Notes under the pieces: model-generated | The model's database searches: none | Told to the model about the DNA's origin: nothing | What the model saw: the letters and a program-made list of their open reading frames with translations, nothing else | NCBI RefSeq assembly: GCF_003144245.1 | Contig: NW_020289975.1 | Coordinates: forward strand, 949,496 to 1,013,495 | Source of the DNA: Jaminaea rosea | Taxonomy: Eukaryota > Basidiomycota > Exobasidiomycetes > Microstromatales | Reading direction: 5' to 3' | DNA: 64,000 nt | In this document: positions 30,198 through 42,197 of the stretch, in pieces | Numbering within the stretch: position 1 is the stretch's first letter | How the letters are laid out: the number at the start of each line of letters is the position of its first letter | Program-made: the position numbers and the translations under genes

Positions 30198-33100
30198 ATG
30201 CCGTCATCCTCATCGATGGACGTGCTGCACAGACATAGAGCGATTGATGGGCCATTGCCGTCCACTCAGATGAACGACGGTAACGATGACGCGAGAGCAA
30301 GTGCGCCTCCCTCTGCTGTGGCCGGTCCAAGCACCCTCTCTCAGCGGCAATCCCATAGCAGTCCGAGGAGGAGCGGCAGAGGATCATCGCTGGTGCCTCG
30401 AAACGGGGCTCTGACAGATACGCCGCAAGAAGGCACGTCGTCATTAGGGGTTGATGCCATTGCTGCTGCAGGATCGTCGTCCGCGATGCCACTCGACGCA
30501 GCCAAGCAAGTTATCGATGCAGCTCGCTCAGCGCTAGCCAGCTCGGACGAACCACTTGTCCCTCGCGAGGATCCATCACGCCATGGACGGCGAGCAGCCA
30601 CATCTCCCTCCTTCGCCGATGATCTCCTCTCCAAGGCCCGCGCGGCAGCTGCGGATCCATCCTCTTCCCACCCTCTCTCGACGGAAATCCTGCCCGCCCC
30701 GCCTCAACTTCCCTACGACCCGCGATACCCTCCCTTGGACCCGGATGCTCCCCCTGCCCCTCTTCACGCTCCAAACAGCATGGCTGCTGCTGCTAGTCAC
30801 CCGGTGGTACTGCCGAATGGTACTGTAGTGCAGCCGCACACTGGTTCGGGATCTGCGAGCGGGTCGGGGGACAAGAAGAGGAAACAACCCACCTTTGCGC
30901 TTTCCAAACCAGAGGGATACGAGGGGAAGGTGCCATACGCTCTTTACGCGATCGTCAATGGCTTGCCGGAGGCTGATAGCAGTAAGGTGAAGGGAGCTGC
31001 GGCCGGGAAGAGGAAACAGGGAAAGGGAGCGAAGCAATCTGCGTAAGTTTAGCGAAGGAATGGGCGCGAAGAGAATGCCGTCAGGCTCACCCAGTGCTCT
31101 TTGTTCGATTTCTTCCTCTGCTCTTCGCAGTCGAAGCTCACGCTCTTCTACACCGACGGTGCCGCGCGGGGACGACGTTGGGGCTTCAATCTCGGCGAAT
31201 ACAGCATCAGGCATTTCCAGCGATGCCCCTCCACTCGCTGCTGCCAATGTAGCATCAAGCAGCCATTCGAACGAGGCCGCTGACACTTCATTGTCACTCG
31301 TGGACGACTTTATGCTCGCGGATGGCGAGGAAATGAGCGAGGCAGCCAGCGTGGCAGATAGCGAGCGGGAGGCGGCAGTCGACGCAGCATCTTCACCTGC
31401 GATGCAGACGGACGCACCATTGCTGAGGATTAATGGGTCGAGCAGCGTAGCGTCTGGATCGTCTGCCCCATCAACATCCCCGCCCATGCCGTCATCGTCT
31501 TCGTCACCGCCACCACACGCTGCGATGGTCGATGGTGGGCGCCCTTCGGCACCGGAGCGGCACAGCAGCGCGGCTGCCGCCTCCCACACCGCACAGGCGG
31601 ACCAAAGCGGCGCGATGGGCGACGCTCGGACCTTGGCAACCGATCCAACACTCGCAATTCCCAACACGACGAAAAAGAACAGCAAGAAGAAGGCGGCGTC
31701 ACAACAACGCCAGACCCAACTGCAATTCGGTCAGAAGAAGTCGACCCTTCCCGCAATACCTGACAGCAGCAAGCTCGCACCTTCGGCGGCGGCGTCAAGC
31801 AGCGGCAGCAGCGATGATGCGGCAAAGATAGAGGCCGAGCGCGCCACCAGCATCGCCGCTACTACGCACGCATCGATGGATTCGAGAGACACTTCGCCTG
31901 CATCAACAAATGCTTCTGCATTGACCCCAGTGCCCGAAGTCGTTGGCAGCTCTGCAGGCGCGAGTGATGGCGGCGGGGCGAGACCGACCCGAGCGGCCGT
32001 TGCAAAAGTTGCAGCGCGAGGCTCTTACTACGACCCTAGCACGTACGCAGCCGCATCTGCGCCTCCACCCCAAGCTGCACTTGTTCATGGTATCGGTGGA
32101 GGAGGGGCAACAACAGCCAATGGTGCTCCCTCTTCGCGTACGGGCTCGAGAAAAGGGCGCAAATCTGGCGCAGCAGCCGGCGCGACGGATTCGACGTCAG
32201 TTCCGAACGCGAAGGGAAAAGGCAAGGAGGAAGGCATGGCGCAACAGCAGCTCGCTAGCGGCTTGCCTGACAGCACCGGCCTCGACGATGGGGGTAACGA
32301 CGAATTCTGCTCGACGTGCCTAGGCACAGGACACTTCATCTGTTGCGACTCATGCCCTCGCTCCTTCCACTTTGCATGTGTTAACCCACCGCTCGACATC
32401 AACGAGGTGCCACTCGATGACGACGAGGCATGGCATTGTCAGTCGTGCTCGGCGTTGCGCCATCCTCCTCCTGCGCCTACCAATAGGCCCGCCAAGCAGC
32501 TGTCGGCAGCGACAACATTCTCATCCTCATCGTCACAGCGCTCCACGGCTCTCGCTGCTGCACGCAAAGGCGTCTTCTCGCACTTGATCCATCACGCCGA
32601 GACCACCAATCCGACCCTCTTCAGCCTGCCGGCAGACGTCAAGAACTTCTTCAAGGGGGTCGGTTCAGAGCGTGACGGCGCTTTCCTAGACACCTCGAAG
32701 CTTCGAAGCATCAAAGCAGACAAAAAGGGTGTCATCGAAGAGCGTGATCCGTTCAGGTTGAAGGACTCAAAGGGACGGCAGGTCCTCTGCTTTGCCTGTG
32801 GAAAGTCGGCCCTCCCGTCCAACCGAGCGATCAAGGATGAGATTGTGGAGACCACTACAGCGGGCCGCGAAGAAGCAGGATGGCGTCGAATCATCTCCTG
32901 CGACTACTGCTCCCTGCATTGGCATCTGGACTGCCTCACTCCACCTCTTGCTGGTATGCCCAGCCAGTTCCGCAGATGGAAGTGCCCTTGCCACATCGAG
33001 GAGCTGCTCGCCCACACTCGTGTGCCCAAGTCGTCGACACAAGTGCAGATCATCGACCTCCCTGTTCCCACGGTAGCCAATGTGGGGATGCGACCTGGTC

Positions 33101-33960
33101 AGTTCTATAGGCCAAGAGTGCTTAACTCCGGGCAGATTGACATCGTGCCCGACCCGCTCGACACGTATTGGAGCTCGGCGACTGCCGGTGGGTCTGCACC
33201 AGGCGGGGCAGGCAGCGGTTCTGAAGGTAATGCTCGGAGCCTGCAGCAAGGCTGGACGAACATGGAGATCCCGCAAGCAGACGCGCTCATCCCTGGCGGG
33301 GGCATGCGCAAAGTCAAGTTCAGGCTGCCAGAGAAGGTCGTAAGGACAGACTGGTGGATGAAAGTCCTTGACGGGCCGCGCGACCGACTCATCGACGTCG
33401 ACGCGTCCGCTTCTTCGCAGACGGGGCTGGACTTCCTAGCCAGCATCGCCTCGTCTCATCTCTCCGAACAGACCGCCACCGAACAGCTCGTCCGCGTAGC
33501 CCTCAACAGCTCTGCACCTCCCTCCATTCGTCTTCAACCACTCGCAGAGCACGTCAAGGATCCACCGCCTCAGCTGCACGCTGCCCGCGCTGGTGAGCTG
33601 CCCAACGGGGGCGTGCTGAAAAAGGAGGAGAATGATGAGCTGCCCGCCTCGGAGATGAGGACTACCGTGGGCATGGTCAGAGAGCTGGACGCCAAGCCCG
33701 TACTCGCGCTGCCCAGCAAGCGTCCGAAGTCTCTGTCAAGTTCCGGCGATGACTCCGACCTGACAGATGTCGATGAGGATGCGGCTGAGGATGGAGAGGC
33801 GGCTGTTGTAGGTCGCGGGAAGAAGAGCAAGAGGACCAAGGTCGATGTCGACCAGCCAGCGGTAGAGCAAGACGAAGACGATCTCGACAGCTTGAGGGCT
33901 GTGCGAGAGCTTATGAGGAAGAAGGGCAAGGAGGAACTGCTCGCCTTTCTGAGGAGCTGA
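30198..33960 (+). CDS. RCO1-like double-PHD-finger protein, Rpd3S-type histone deacetylase subunit (exons 30198-31042, 31131-33960)
   Basis: About 1,224 residues. An 88-base intron (GTAAGT...TTCGCAG) joins KQSA to RSSRSSTPTVP in phase 2. PHD1 lies at about residues 672-720 (DEFCSTCLGTGHFICCDSCP, RSFHFACVNPPL, AWHCQSC) and PHD2 at about 834-905 (LCFACGKSAL, ISCDYCSLHWHLDCL, KWKCPCHIEE), both with C4HC3 ligands. Paired PHD fingers separated by about 120 residues with DLPVPTV afterwards fit yeast Rco1 and fission-yeast Cph1, which direct Rpd3S/Clr6 complex II to transcribed chromatin. The N-terminal half is Ser/Ala-rich. A PHF12-type or other PHD cofactor is the alternative. The 3' end is 168 bases from the convergent DUF4604 gene. 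Confidence 0.82.
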
Positions 33961-34128
33961 TGACCAGACGACGCTCAGAACGGACGCTGTATAGGAGAGG
34001 CGTTTTCGCACATCATTGCCCCATCTATCCCAGCTTGACGTGCACTCGATCCTGCCTTCATCCTGGTATCTCATTCGCGACACGCCAATTTCAATCACGA
34101 GCATTATCACCATCACCACGCGTATCCC

Positions 34129-34993
34129 TCAGTCCTCAACATCGAAGCTCAGCCCCTTGCCCGCCTTTTTCTTCTCCCTCTTTGTGTTCTTTGCCTTCTT
34201 CTCCTTCTCCCTCGCGCGCTCCAGCTCCTTCTTGCGCTTCTTGTCTGAAGCGATTAGGTCTTTGGCTGCTGCTAAGGGGTCGCTCTTTGCCGTGGACGAC
34301 GAGGAAATGGACACGTCCAACGGCCGCGAGTTGTCCTCATCACCGGCGCTATCGCCTACGATGCGCGGTCGTTTGCGTGGTTGCTGAGATGACGAGCCGG
34401 TGGCTATTTGGCCTGCTGTTGATGCTGAGGCTGTTCGGAGAGGCAATGGAGAGTTAGCGTCAGCAACATGGAGAGCTCCAAAGATGCCCGACTGCCTCAC
34501 CTTGCTCAGCCGCCTCCTTCTCCTGCTCATCCTGCAATCTCCTCTTTGTCTCTCTGACCTCGTCCTCTGTCAAGTGTCTTCCCTCCTTCAGAACAACAAC
34601 CTGTGCCCCATCCCATTCGTCCGGCGGGTCGTCGTCCTCTTCATCCCCCCCAGCAGCAGCAGCAGCAGCAGCATCGGCGGCAGGTGGGCGCTTCACGACG
34701 TCGCCCTTGAATCTCGCCCTTGCCCTTCCCTCCTGCTCCTCACTTCCCTCACCGCCGGGAAAGAGGGCAGCCAACTCTGCCTGCTCCTCGCTGTCGTAAT
34801 CGCCATTGGCTGTCGGCCTCTTCTGCGAGTACATGCTCCCCACCATTCGACCATCCGCGTCCGCTTTGCTTCCTCCGCTGCTGGACCCTGAGTGGACCTG
34901 GGCATGAAGCTTCTGCAGGAAGCCAGGAATCGAGGGAGCAGTATAGCTGACTTTGCCTTTTCCACCTCGACCGCCACCTCTGCTTGAGGACAT
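34129..34993 (-). CDS. DUF4604 (KIAA1143-like) protein (exons 34501-34993, 34129-34430)
   Basis: 264 residues. The N-terminus KVSYTAPSIPGFLQKLHAQV is the DUF4604 signature, and the C-terminus ends KAGKGLSFDVED, also typical. In between are an acidic stretch (EEDDDPPDEWDGAQVVVL) and a Lys/Arg/Glu-rich helix (DKKRKKELERAREKEKKAKN). A 70-base intron (GTGAGG...GAACAG) joins EAAEQ to ASASTAGQ in phase 1. The family is conserved from fungi to humans, nuclear in some species, with no agreed function. Confidence 0.85.
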
Positions 34994-35219
34994 GGCGATT
35001 GGGTTTGGGAGGGATGGGGGTTAGGAAAAGGAGGGAGGGAGACGGGCAAGGCTGCAAGGACGGGGAGCGATCGATTTTGGACCCTGAGACGGAGATGGGG
35101 AGGGAGGTGGAGCAACGCGGCTGCTTGGTCTACGAACAAACAGCAATGGTTTGGCGCGGTAATCCGTGCAATGCTCTATGTTGTCTACACAATCAAGAAG
35201 ACCGACCCTTCCTTTGTCG

Positions 35220-36072
35220 TCAATCCCACGTTGTGATCTTCTTCCTACCCATCTTTACATCAGCCCGCTTCTGCTTCAACTGCTTCATCTTGCCCTTCTC
35301 TCTCTCCGCCAGACGTTGCACCTTTTCACGCTGTTGGGAGCTCGTCTCGCCCACGAGACCGGCCGCAGCTAGGGAGTGGAGATGGTTGCAGAGCTGCTCA
35401 GAGGGAGTGAGGCGCGAAGGGGGAGGAGAATGAGGGGAAAGGGACGCGGTGAGCTAAATGAAAGCGGCACAGGGACGATGACTGCAGCGGGAGAAGACTG
35501 ACCTTGTCGATGGCATTCTCGAGGTTGGCTTCTTGTGAGCGTGACTGCGAGCTTGAGACGAGGAGAGACTGACTCGAGGCAGCGTAGTATGGCTGCGAGC
35601 GCGATCAAGACAATCAACATCTTCTCACCTGATGTAGCGGCACGCTACGGCCACTCACCGATTCCTTTGCAGCCCTTCTTGCCACTTCCCTCGGTATCGG
35701 TAATGGGAATGGACTCTTTTCCTGTTCATACACCCTGCCTTCTGCCGTAGCTGCGGCTAGACTGAGCCGGACGTTGGCCTTTGTGCTGACCTTGTTGACG
35801 TGCTGACCGCCTGCCCCGCTCGACCGGGAGAAGGTGACGTCGAAGACTGACTTGGGGAGGGATTCACGGCTTGATTTGGAGACTCGAAGGCTTGATCGAC
35901 GGGCGACGAGAGCTGAGGCCCATTCCGATCGGATATGCTGTTCATCCCTGTCGTCATCTAAGTCTCCCGAGGCGGCCTTGCGTGAGGCGTAGTGACGCCG
36001 TGGCAGGAGCGGGACGGCGAGTGGTTGAGCTTGATGGTTTGCCCATCTCGATGGCCCCGCTATACATGGCAT
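35220..36072 (-). CDS. Mitochondrial GGQ release/rescue factor, ICT1/MRPL58 type (exons 35659-36072, 35503-35592, 35220-35393)
   Basis: About 225 residues. The motif FSRSSGAGGQHVNKVSTKAN carries the catalytic GGQ of class I release factors, which hydrolyses peptidyl-tRNA on stalled ribosomes. The domain is short and lacks codon-recognition regions, and the C-terminus is basic (EREKGKMKQLKQKRADVKM), as in ICT1/Pth4. The N-terminus from ATG 36072 (MPCIAGPSRWANHQ...RRHYASRKAA) looks like a mitochondrial targeting sequence. Two introns (GTGAGT...CTCGCAG; GTCAGT...GAGCAG) are phase 0 and restore RRAAKES-PYYAASSQS and ENAIDK-LCNHLHSL. Divergent from MKT1 by 490 bases. Confidence 0.88.
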
Positions 36073-36562
36073 TGTGATGTACGATGATGTGCCACGGCTA
36101 GCCAGTATGCTACTGACCACTGTAGTGACTACTATGGAGGCCCTGTTCACCGTCGCCATTGTCATTTGGCTGTCGTGCGGCGCCAAATGTAGCGCTTGAG
36201 AGGGCGAGGAGAGCGAGGCGAGCGGGCGGCGGCGGCTGCTTGGCGCGTTCGGGCCATGCATTGGCCTGCGAGTCGAGCTGGACTGGAGGCGGCGGCAAGG
36301 CAACGAGAAGCGACTGACTGCTGCATGCCCGGCCGACCCGCTTCCCAGCCTTTAACTCCTTCCACCACCACAATCACCAGCCAGAGACTAGCCACATCGC
36401 CTCATCGCACTCATATACGCTGTGTCTAGCTTACAGCCTTTTCCCCTGATAGCGCTCATTCGAATGCTGTAGCTGGCTTCAAAGCCAGACCTCCATCGAC
36501 TCGACCCGACCTCATTCGGAATCCGCCTCGTCACCTAGCATTCGCAGCCTGCCCACGCCCTG
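36073..36562. promoter_or_regulatory. Divergent promoter region between the GGQ factor and MKT1
   Basis: 490 bases between divergent starts. The minus-strand frame of the GGQ factor stays open for part of it, so an upstream start cannot be excluded. No specific element is recognised. Confidence 0.4.
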
Positions 36563-39195
36563 ATGATCAATAGCCTCGATGGTGGGTATTCTTCCCTACG
36601 AAGCCATTTCTGCTCGAGCACATCAGCTCATCCACGTCTCTGATCCCCTCTCTCCGCCCACCTCGCACAGCGCTCCTCTCAGAGCGCGGCCTCCTCCAGA
36701 CGTGCTCCCTCTCACATCTCCGAGACACACGCCTTGGCATCGACCTAGACATCTACCTGCAATCTGTCCTCACCAACCCAGCCTCTTACGAACCTTACGT
36801 CGCCGCACTTGGAGGTGCACCTCTTGCTCTAATCACGCACGTAGAGAATGATCTTCGCTACCTAGAGCGATCCCGCATTAAGCCCGTCTTCGTCCTCTCT
36901 GGTCTCCCGCCTTCGACAAGGAAGACGCAGAGGCCGAGCTTCATCGATGACGCTCACAAGGCGACGCTGAGGGCGCAGGCATGGGATGCGTATGACGAGG
37001 GTGATGTGGGCAAGATGCAGGAGTTGCTGACCAGTAGCAGGAGCACCGACTTCACAGAGGTGGTGCGCAGCGTTCTCAGGGCCTTTAGACATCGAAACGT
37101 AGAGTTCATCGTGGCTCCTTACCTTGCTGGTGGGCAGCTGGTGTCACTTGAGCGACACCCAAAAGGCTACATACACTCCTACTACGGGTCCACTTCCCTC
37201 TTCCTCTTCCCTAGAGTGGAGAAAGTCATCCTCTCCCTCAACTTTGCGGCTGGGACATTCACCTTTGCAAACAAGAATGCTGTCATGATGGACCTGGGCA
37301 TTCGTACCGAGGAGTAAGTAGGACGGGGCCACGAGACATGCGAGACAGGTGCTCACCACTGGCCTCCTCACAGGGAGTTCCTCGACGTAGCTCTCCTCGC
37401 AGGCTGGGACCACGGCCCCACCTTTCCCCCTTTGATCGACGGCACCCTCGCTCCCCCACCAGCTTCGCGCCCGACAGAGCGGGACCACCTGCCGGTCAAT
37501 CTGCGTCAAGTCAGCGAAATGGTGCGCTCAAATCGTGCTGGCGGACTTGGCGTCGTGCAGTCCTTCTCGGATCACGCGGGCGTGCGATCGACGCAGTTTC
37601 TCGAGTCGTTCTGCAAGTCCAAGGCGATGATCAAGTGCAGTCTGATCCTCAGAGCTGAGGATGGAGCCGTGGTGGCGCTGCCGATGTCAAATGGCGCTAT
37701 CCAGGGGGCACAGACGCAGGCGCCCACGGTCAATGGCGCCGCAGGTGGAGCTGCTCCCGCCGCCGGAGGAGCCGGCGTCAATGGCACAGGGCCCGCTGCT
37801 GGTGCTGCCGGCGCCTCCGCTGCTGCTTCGAGCGATATTCCCTCCGACCTTCATGAAGTATTCTCACACCGCCTCCCGGACGAAGTCTTCCTGCACCTCG
37901 CACGCGGCCTGATCTCGCACCACGTCTATACCTGGCTCACCACAGGCTACCTCGCCCACCCTGCACCCCTCGACAACGGCGAGACGATGGAGTATCGTCG
38001 TTTCGTCCGTGACAGCCTCACTGAGCTCCCATCCAGCCCAAATTGCATCGCTCTAGCCTTGGCTTGCTCGGCGCTTAACCCTTTCTGGACCTCTCGCAAA
38101 GTCAATGCAGTCTACTGGTGGATGCCCACTACTGAGAGGCCCGTCCCGCACGACAGCAAGGAGACGCAGCAGCTCGTGAGCAGGCTGAACCAGTGGAATG
38201 TACCCGTTGGCTTTGTCGACGATGAGCTTCGCAACCAGAACTCAAGCACGATTGACATTGCTCTCTGCCTTGGCGCAACGAGGACGGACGAGCTAGGCAA
38301 GAGGACGAAGACGCCTAAGCGACCAGGGCAGGGGCATCTGCTCGAGAAGAAGGACGAGATTGTCGCAAACGTCATTTGGAGGATGCTGGAGCTTCGTGGC
38401 TTCCTCAACCACGACCACCTGCACACACCCTACGCCCGTGCCCTACACCTGGCCTTGCGAGCATCGCGCCTCAATGACAAGTTGCAAGAACCGCTCTATC
38501 TGGCTCTGGAGCTCATCCGATCAGGTGTTCTGCATGCCAATTACTTCCATGCACCAGCTCCCGCCGGTTCTCCTGCTCAAGCGATGGGCGACGTACAAGT
38601 CTTCTCTGGCGGGCCCTCCTATGACGAGACCGAAGACGAGAAACGCTACCTCCTGCTCGCGATGCGTTGCCTGTCTCTTATTCCGATGCAATACAGCCCA
38701 GACGCATGGACCGCTCCCGTCTCGAGGGAGTTGCTTGTGTTCAGCTCATTCGTCAAGGCTATGGGCCGCTCTATGCGACACCTTGTCGAGACGATTGCCA
38801 GCACGATGCTTCTCCGCTCGGACGCGAGGAGAGGGAGGGACGATTACTTGGACATCGCGTTGAGCCTCCCCTTCCAAGGCGATGCAAATACGGGGCTAGG
38901 CGTGGTGATCAAATGCTACGTCGAAGCGTTCGTGGCATTCAATGGTCGTCCTCCGACAGAAGAGGAGTGTCAGAGCTCAGAAGAGGTCAAGGAGAGCAAG
39001 GAGTCAGTGCTGGGCATGTTGGAGGACACGTTCGGGAACGTCAAGAACGTTCGAGGGGAGCTGCAAAGGGGCTTCCGCTTCTGGGACAGTTTGATGGTGG
39101 CCATCAAGCAGCTGGAGGAAAAGCAAGCTGTGCCAAAGGAAGTGGTGAGGGATTTCGAGGGAGCGAGCAAGTGGTTCAGGCCCTTGAGGATTTGA
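36563..39195 (+). CDS. MKT1: MKT1-like XPG-fold post-transcriptional regulator (exons 36563-36581, 36671-37313, 37374-39195)
   Basis: 827 residues. A 19-base first exon codes MINSLD and joins in phase 1 (GTGGGT...CGCACAG) to give MINSLDALLSERGLLQTCSL, closely matching the Mkt1 start. Then come LGIDLDIYLQSVLTN and RSRIKPVFVLSGLPPSTRK of the XPG-like N and I regions, FIVAPYLAGGQLVSLERHPK, and the MKT1 C-terminal domain with KEVVRDFEGASKWFRPLRI-type end. The second intron (GTAAGT...CTCACAG, 60 bases) is phase 2. In yeast, Mkt1 works with Pbp1 to regulate translation and stability of mRNAs, including HO and mitochondrial-protein mRNAs. An Ala/Gly-rich insert (about residues 300-340) is low-complexity. 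Confidence 0.9.
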
Positions 39196-39577
39196 TTTGA
39201 GCGGAGGAGAGTGGGAGAGGGGCGGAAGCTGCACGGCAAAGGTGAACCACCTGTCAAGAGTGACGGAGATGGTCGTGGAGGCTGTTTATGTGGTCACGTT
39301 TACACTCTCACTATTCAATTGCCAACCTCTTCCTCCCACACCAACTCACCTCGTCTTGCCCGCAATCACTTTCGTGCCTCCCACCTCCGTGCGCGGGCGT
39401 AGATGAAGGAAGCGTCAGGCGTCTTGGAGCGTCCGTGCGCCAGCAGCGAGCTGCAGGCGGATCTGGACTTGCGCTGGACGCTCCACGCAACTATCCTTCC
39501 TTCTTTCCTCTCCATCAGATCCAGCTCTCTCCTCACCTCGCCGCGGCCATCCGGGCCAGGCTCACTCTTCCTTCATC
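39196..39577. other. Intergenic between MKT1 and the membrane-protein gene
   Basis: 382 bases; no gene seen. Presumably MKT1 3' flank and the promoter/leader of the next gene, which is pyrimidine-rich near 39,480-39,570. Confidence 0.4.
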
Positions 39578-40693
39578 ATGGCAGCAATGCCATCCCCACT
39601 GTATCGCATACCAGCACTCGAGTCGACTCACTTGGTCCTCTCGCACCTTTCTGGCTCGAAGCTGCACCGTTCCCTGCTTCCCATCTCGGCCATCACCTTA
39701 ATCCATGCATTGCGAGTCAGCTATGCTACCTGCCAAGTGCAAGGTGGACCACGAAAGATTGGGCTCCTACAGAGCGTTGTTTTGGTATGGATCCTCCTCT
39801 TCGGCGGGTGGACGATCATCAACCTGGGTCTGGGCAAGCAGACCCCACTCTTCGATCCGGGCGTACAACTCACAGCGGCCATCTATGGGGCGGTTCACTC
39901 GGTAGCTGTCCTGAGTGGCTTGCAGAAGAGGGTCCTCAAGGCGGCTTCAGGGGCGCCTGCCACTTTTGGACTGGGCCTGGATATCTTCTTTCATCTGGTG
40001 GATGCTGTTTGTCGCACAGAGGGGATCATCGCCCTCGGCCTCAACCCAGTGAGGGATCACCCTTCACCGCTCACTCCGATCATCACATCGGCGCTCATTG
40101 GAGGTGGAGGGCCGCTACTGATCGGTTTGCTAGACCTAGAGAGTGCGAATTGGAAGTTGCAGACTCCTACCTGGCTCAAGAACCCTACCGGGTTGCTCGC
40201 CGTGGACATATGGAGCGCTGGTATTGTAGCGCTGGTCTATGATAGCCTGACTTCTTCCTCGACTTCGCCAATCGCGATGCGCCTCTTTCCTGGCGCTGCT
40301 CCTACGCTGGCAGCTGCGGGGAGTCGACCATTGCTCGACATCAACGAAGCGCGCCTGGTCGGCTCGCTCCTTCTATTTGCCCTCCTCTCCCTCAACAGGC
40401 TGCGCGTCTTCATCACCGCGTCCAAGCCGTTGGCGGCGATGACAGCGAACGGGACACCCAAAAAGGGCAGCAGCAGTGCTTCGAATGGAGCAAAGGGGAG
40501 CAAAAATTCAGGGTCGCGCAACTCACCAGGTACGGCAGCCACTGCAGGGAGTGGTTTGTCGACCAAGGTTCTACTCGCAGCAGCCGTCGCCCTGCCTGTG
40601 TCATTGCTCTTGGCACAATGGCTTCTGGCAGGTAACGATCTCAAGGATGGAGTGCTGCAAGGGTGGGTAGACGAGGTTGCGGAAGCAATGTAA
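39578..40693 (+). CDS. Seven-span membrane protein, possibly TRIC-like
   Basis: 371 residues, intronless. About seven hydrophobic segments: LLPISAITLIHALRVSYA (about 33), SVVLVWILLFGGWTII (66), LTAAIYGAVHSVAVLSG (98), PLTPIITSALIGGGGPLLIG (168), LLAVDIWSAGIVALVYDSL (208), LVGSLLLFALLSLNRLRVF (262) and VLLAAAVALPVSLLLAQWLL (335). The GGGG before a span, the Trp/Pro-rich loop KLQTPTWLKNPTG and the number of spans recall the fungal trimeric intracellular cation (TRIC) channel family, but I am not certain. A Ser/Gly/Asn-rich loop of about 45 residues precedes the last span. Location is probably an internal membrane. Confidence 0.65.
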   Translation: MAAMPSPLYRIPALESTHLVLSHLSGSKLHRSLLPISAITLIHALRVSYATCQVQGGPRKIGLLQSVVLVWILLFGGWTIINLGLGKQTPLFDPGVQLTAAIYGAVHSVAVLSGLQKRVLKAASGAPATFGLGLDIFFHLVDAVCRTEGIIALGLNPVRDHPSPLTPIITSALIGGGGPLLIGLLDLESANWKLQTPTWLKNPTGLLAVDIWSAGIVALVYDSLTSSSTSPIAMRLFPGAAPTLAAAGSRPLLDINEARLVGSLLLFALLSLNRLRVFITASKPLAAMTANGTPKKGSSSASNGAKGSKNSGSRNSPGTAATAGSGLSTKVLLAAAVALPVSLLLAQWLLAGNDLKDGVLQGWVDEVAEAM

Positions 40694-40822
40694 AGGCGGC
40701 AGTGACGGCAACGGCGACGAGAAGCAGATGTAATCAGGAGCAGGCAGGACCGCCTCTCGCCGTGTCGATATCATCAAGTCAAAAGAACGAAGACAGAAGC
40801 CAGTGAACAACACTCTGCTACT

Positions 40823-41739
40823 ATGGTGAGATCGTAGCCGTCGCCGTCGCTGCTGCTTGCCATGTGACTGCCCATAGACATCAGAGACTGAGACCACGAT
40901 GCTGCCTCCCCGCGTACTCTCCCTGCCATGTCTCCCTTCCCTGACTCGCCAGCATCACGGTGAGCCTTGAGCGCAGCTCCTTGACTTTTCTCGAGTCTGC
41001 CGACTGACAACCCGTTACCTCGCGACAGCCCACATCTACCCTGCTCCTCCTCCTATCCCATCCAGACGACGAAGTAATGTTCTTCTCTCCCCTCATCCTT
41101 TCCCTCCTCTCCTCCTCCCTCCTTCTCCCAGCAAACATCTACGGTCTCTCTGCCAGCTCCGGCTCCTTTGGCTCGCCCTACTACCAAAACGAGACATTGG
41201 GCGCGACGAGATCGCGAGAGCTGGTTGAGGCGTACGCGATGTTAGGCGTACCAAGAGAAAATGTGCTCGCATTGGAGGCGGATGGGATGAGGGATGGGAT
41301 GCGGGAGCGCTGGCGGAGGGAGACGGTGGTGGAGGAGGTCAGCAAGGCCATCGCGGGGACAGAGACTTGGCCGAGGACATTCGACTACATCGTCACTTTC
41401 GATCGAGGAGGAGTCTCAGGCCACGCTAATCATCGCAGCGTTGCAGCGGCAGCGGACGCGGTTGGGGCCAGGCTGGGAGGGGGAAGGGTGCTGCGTTTGA
41501 CCTCTTTGCCGCTCTGGAGCAAGTACGGTGGCTTGCCATACGCGCTGCTCAGACGATTGAAGAGCATAGCATCCCCATCGACTTCTTCGCGTGGATGCTC
41601 ATTCGCCCTCTCATCACCATGGGAATATCGGAGGGCGGCCAAAGCGATGCAGGCGCACGCGTCTCAGCTGGTTTGGTTCCGCTATGGCTGGTGGGCATTG
41701 AGCTCCTATGTCTTTGGCGCTGAGCTCTGTGAGATGTAG
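40823..41739 (+). CDS. GPI12: PIG-L/GPI12, N-acetylglucosaminyl-phosphatidylinositol de-N-acetylase (exons 40823-40825?, 41029-41739)
   Basis: About 237 residues. It removes the acetyl group from GlcNAc-PI, step two of GPI-anchor synthesis at the ER. The metal-binding motif SHPDDEVMFFSPLI is followed by IYGLSASSG, LGATRSRELVEAYAMLGV, FDYIVTFDRGGVSGHANHRS and MQAHASQLVWFRYGWWALSS, all typical. Exon 2 must begin at 41029 after a GCGACAG acceptor and in phase 0. The only good phase-0 donor is GTGAGA directly after the ATG at 40823, so the first exon would be the start codon alone; exon 1 is therefore uncertain. The hydrophobic N-terminus STLLLLLSHPDD is shorter than in most relatives. Confidence 0.8.
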
Positions 41740-42197
41740 CAGCTGCTCTCTGTCATCGTGGAATGCATTGCGATGTCTTGAGGACGCGAATATTGCTTGT
41801 GATGCGAAATGATGGTGGGAACTGGTCAAAGTGCGGTCCAGGTCCAGGTCCCAGGGACGACGCGACTCAGGAAATGGCGATGGGCGGAGCGGCGCGAGGC
41901 GGGCAGAGCGGGGCGTCGTGAGGGACAAGGCTGATGCAGATGGATCCATCGAGGGCGACTTGCACTCCCCTACCAATCATTCATTTCCTCATCCCTACGC
42001 ACAAGACAGTTCGCAATTGGCTCGCTGTCTCGCCATCGGCGAGCTACGGTCACATAGCTGCTGCTTTGCATCTCTAGGTAGAGAAGCGGGTGAAAAGTAG
42101 GGGAGGACAGGGTAGAGAAGCGCAGCGCAGCGCAGTACACTGCCTGTGTCGTAGTTGCCTTCGTAGTCTCGCCTTCCTCTTTGTCACGCCTCCGAGG
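41740..42197. other. Intergenic upstream of SET1
   Basis: 458 bases; no gene seen. The SET1 frame is open back to 42090 but the first ATG is at 42198. Confidence 0.4.

Noticed and set aside
30576-31685. 369-codon minus-strand frame opposite the PHD-finger gene
   Set aside because: Shadow of the Ser/Ala-rich half; crosses the intron of the real gene and has no recognisable domain.
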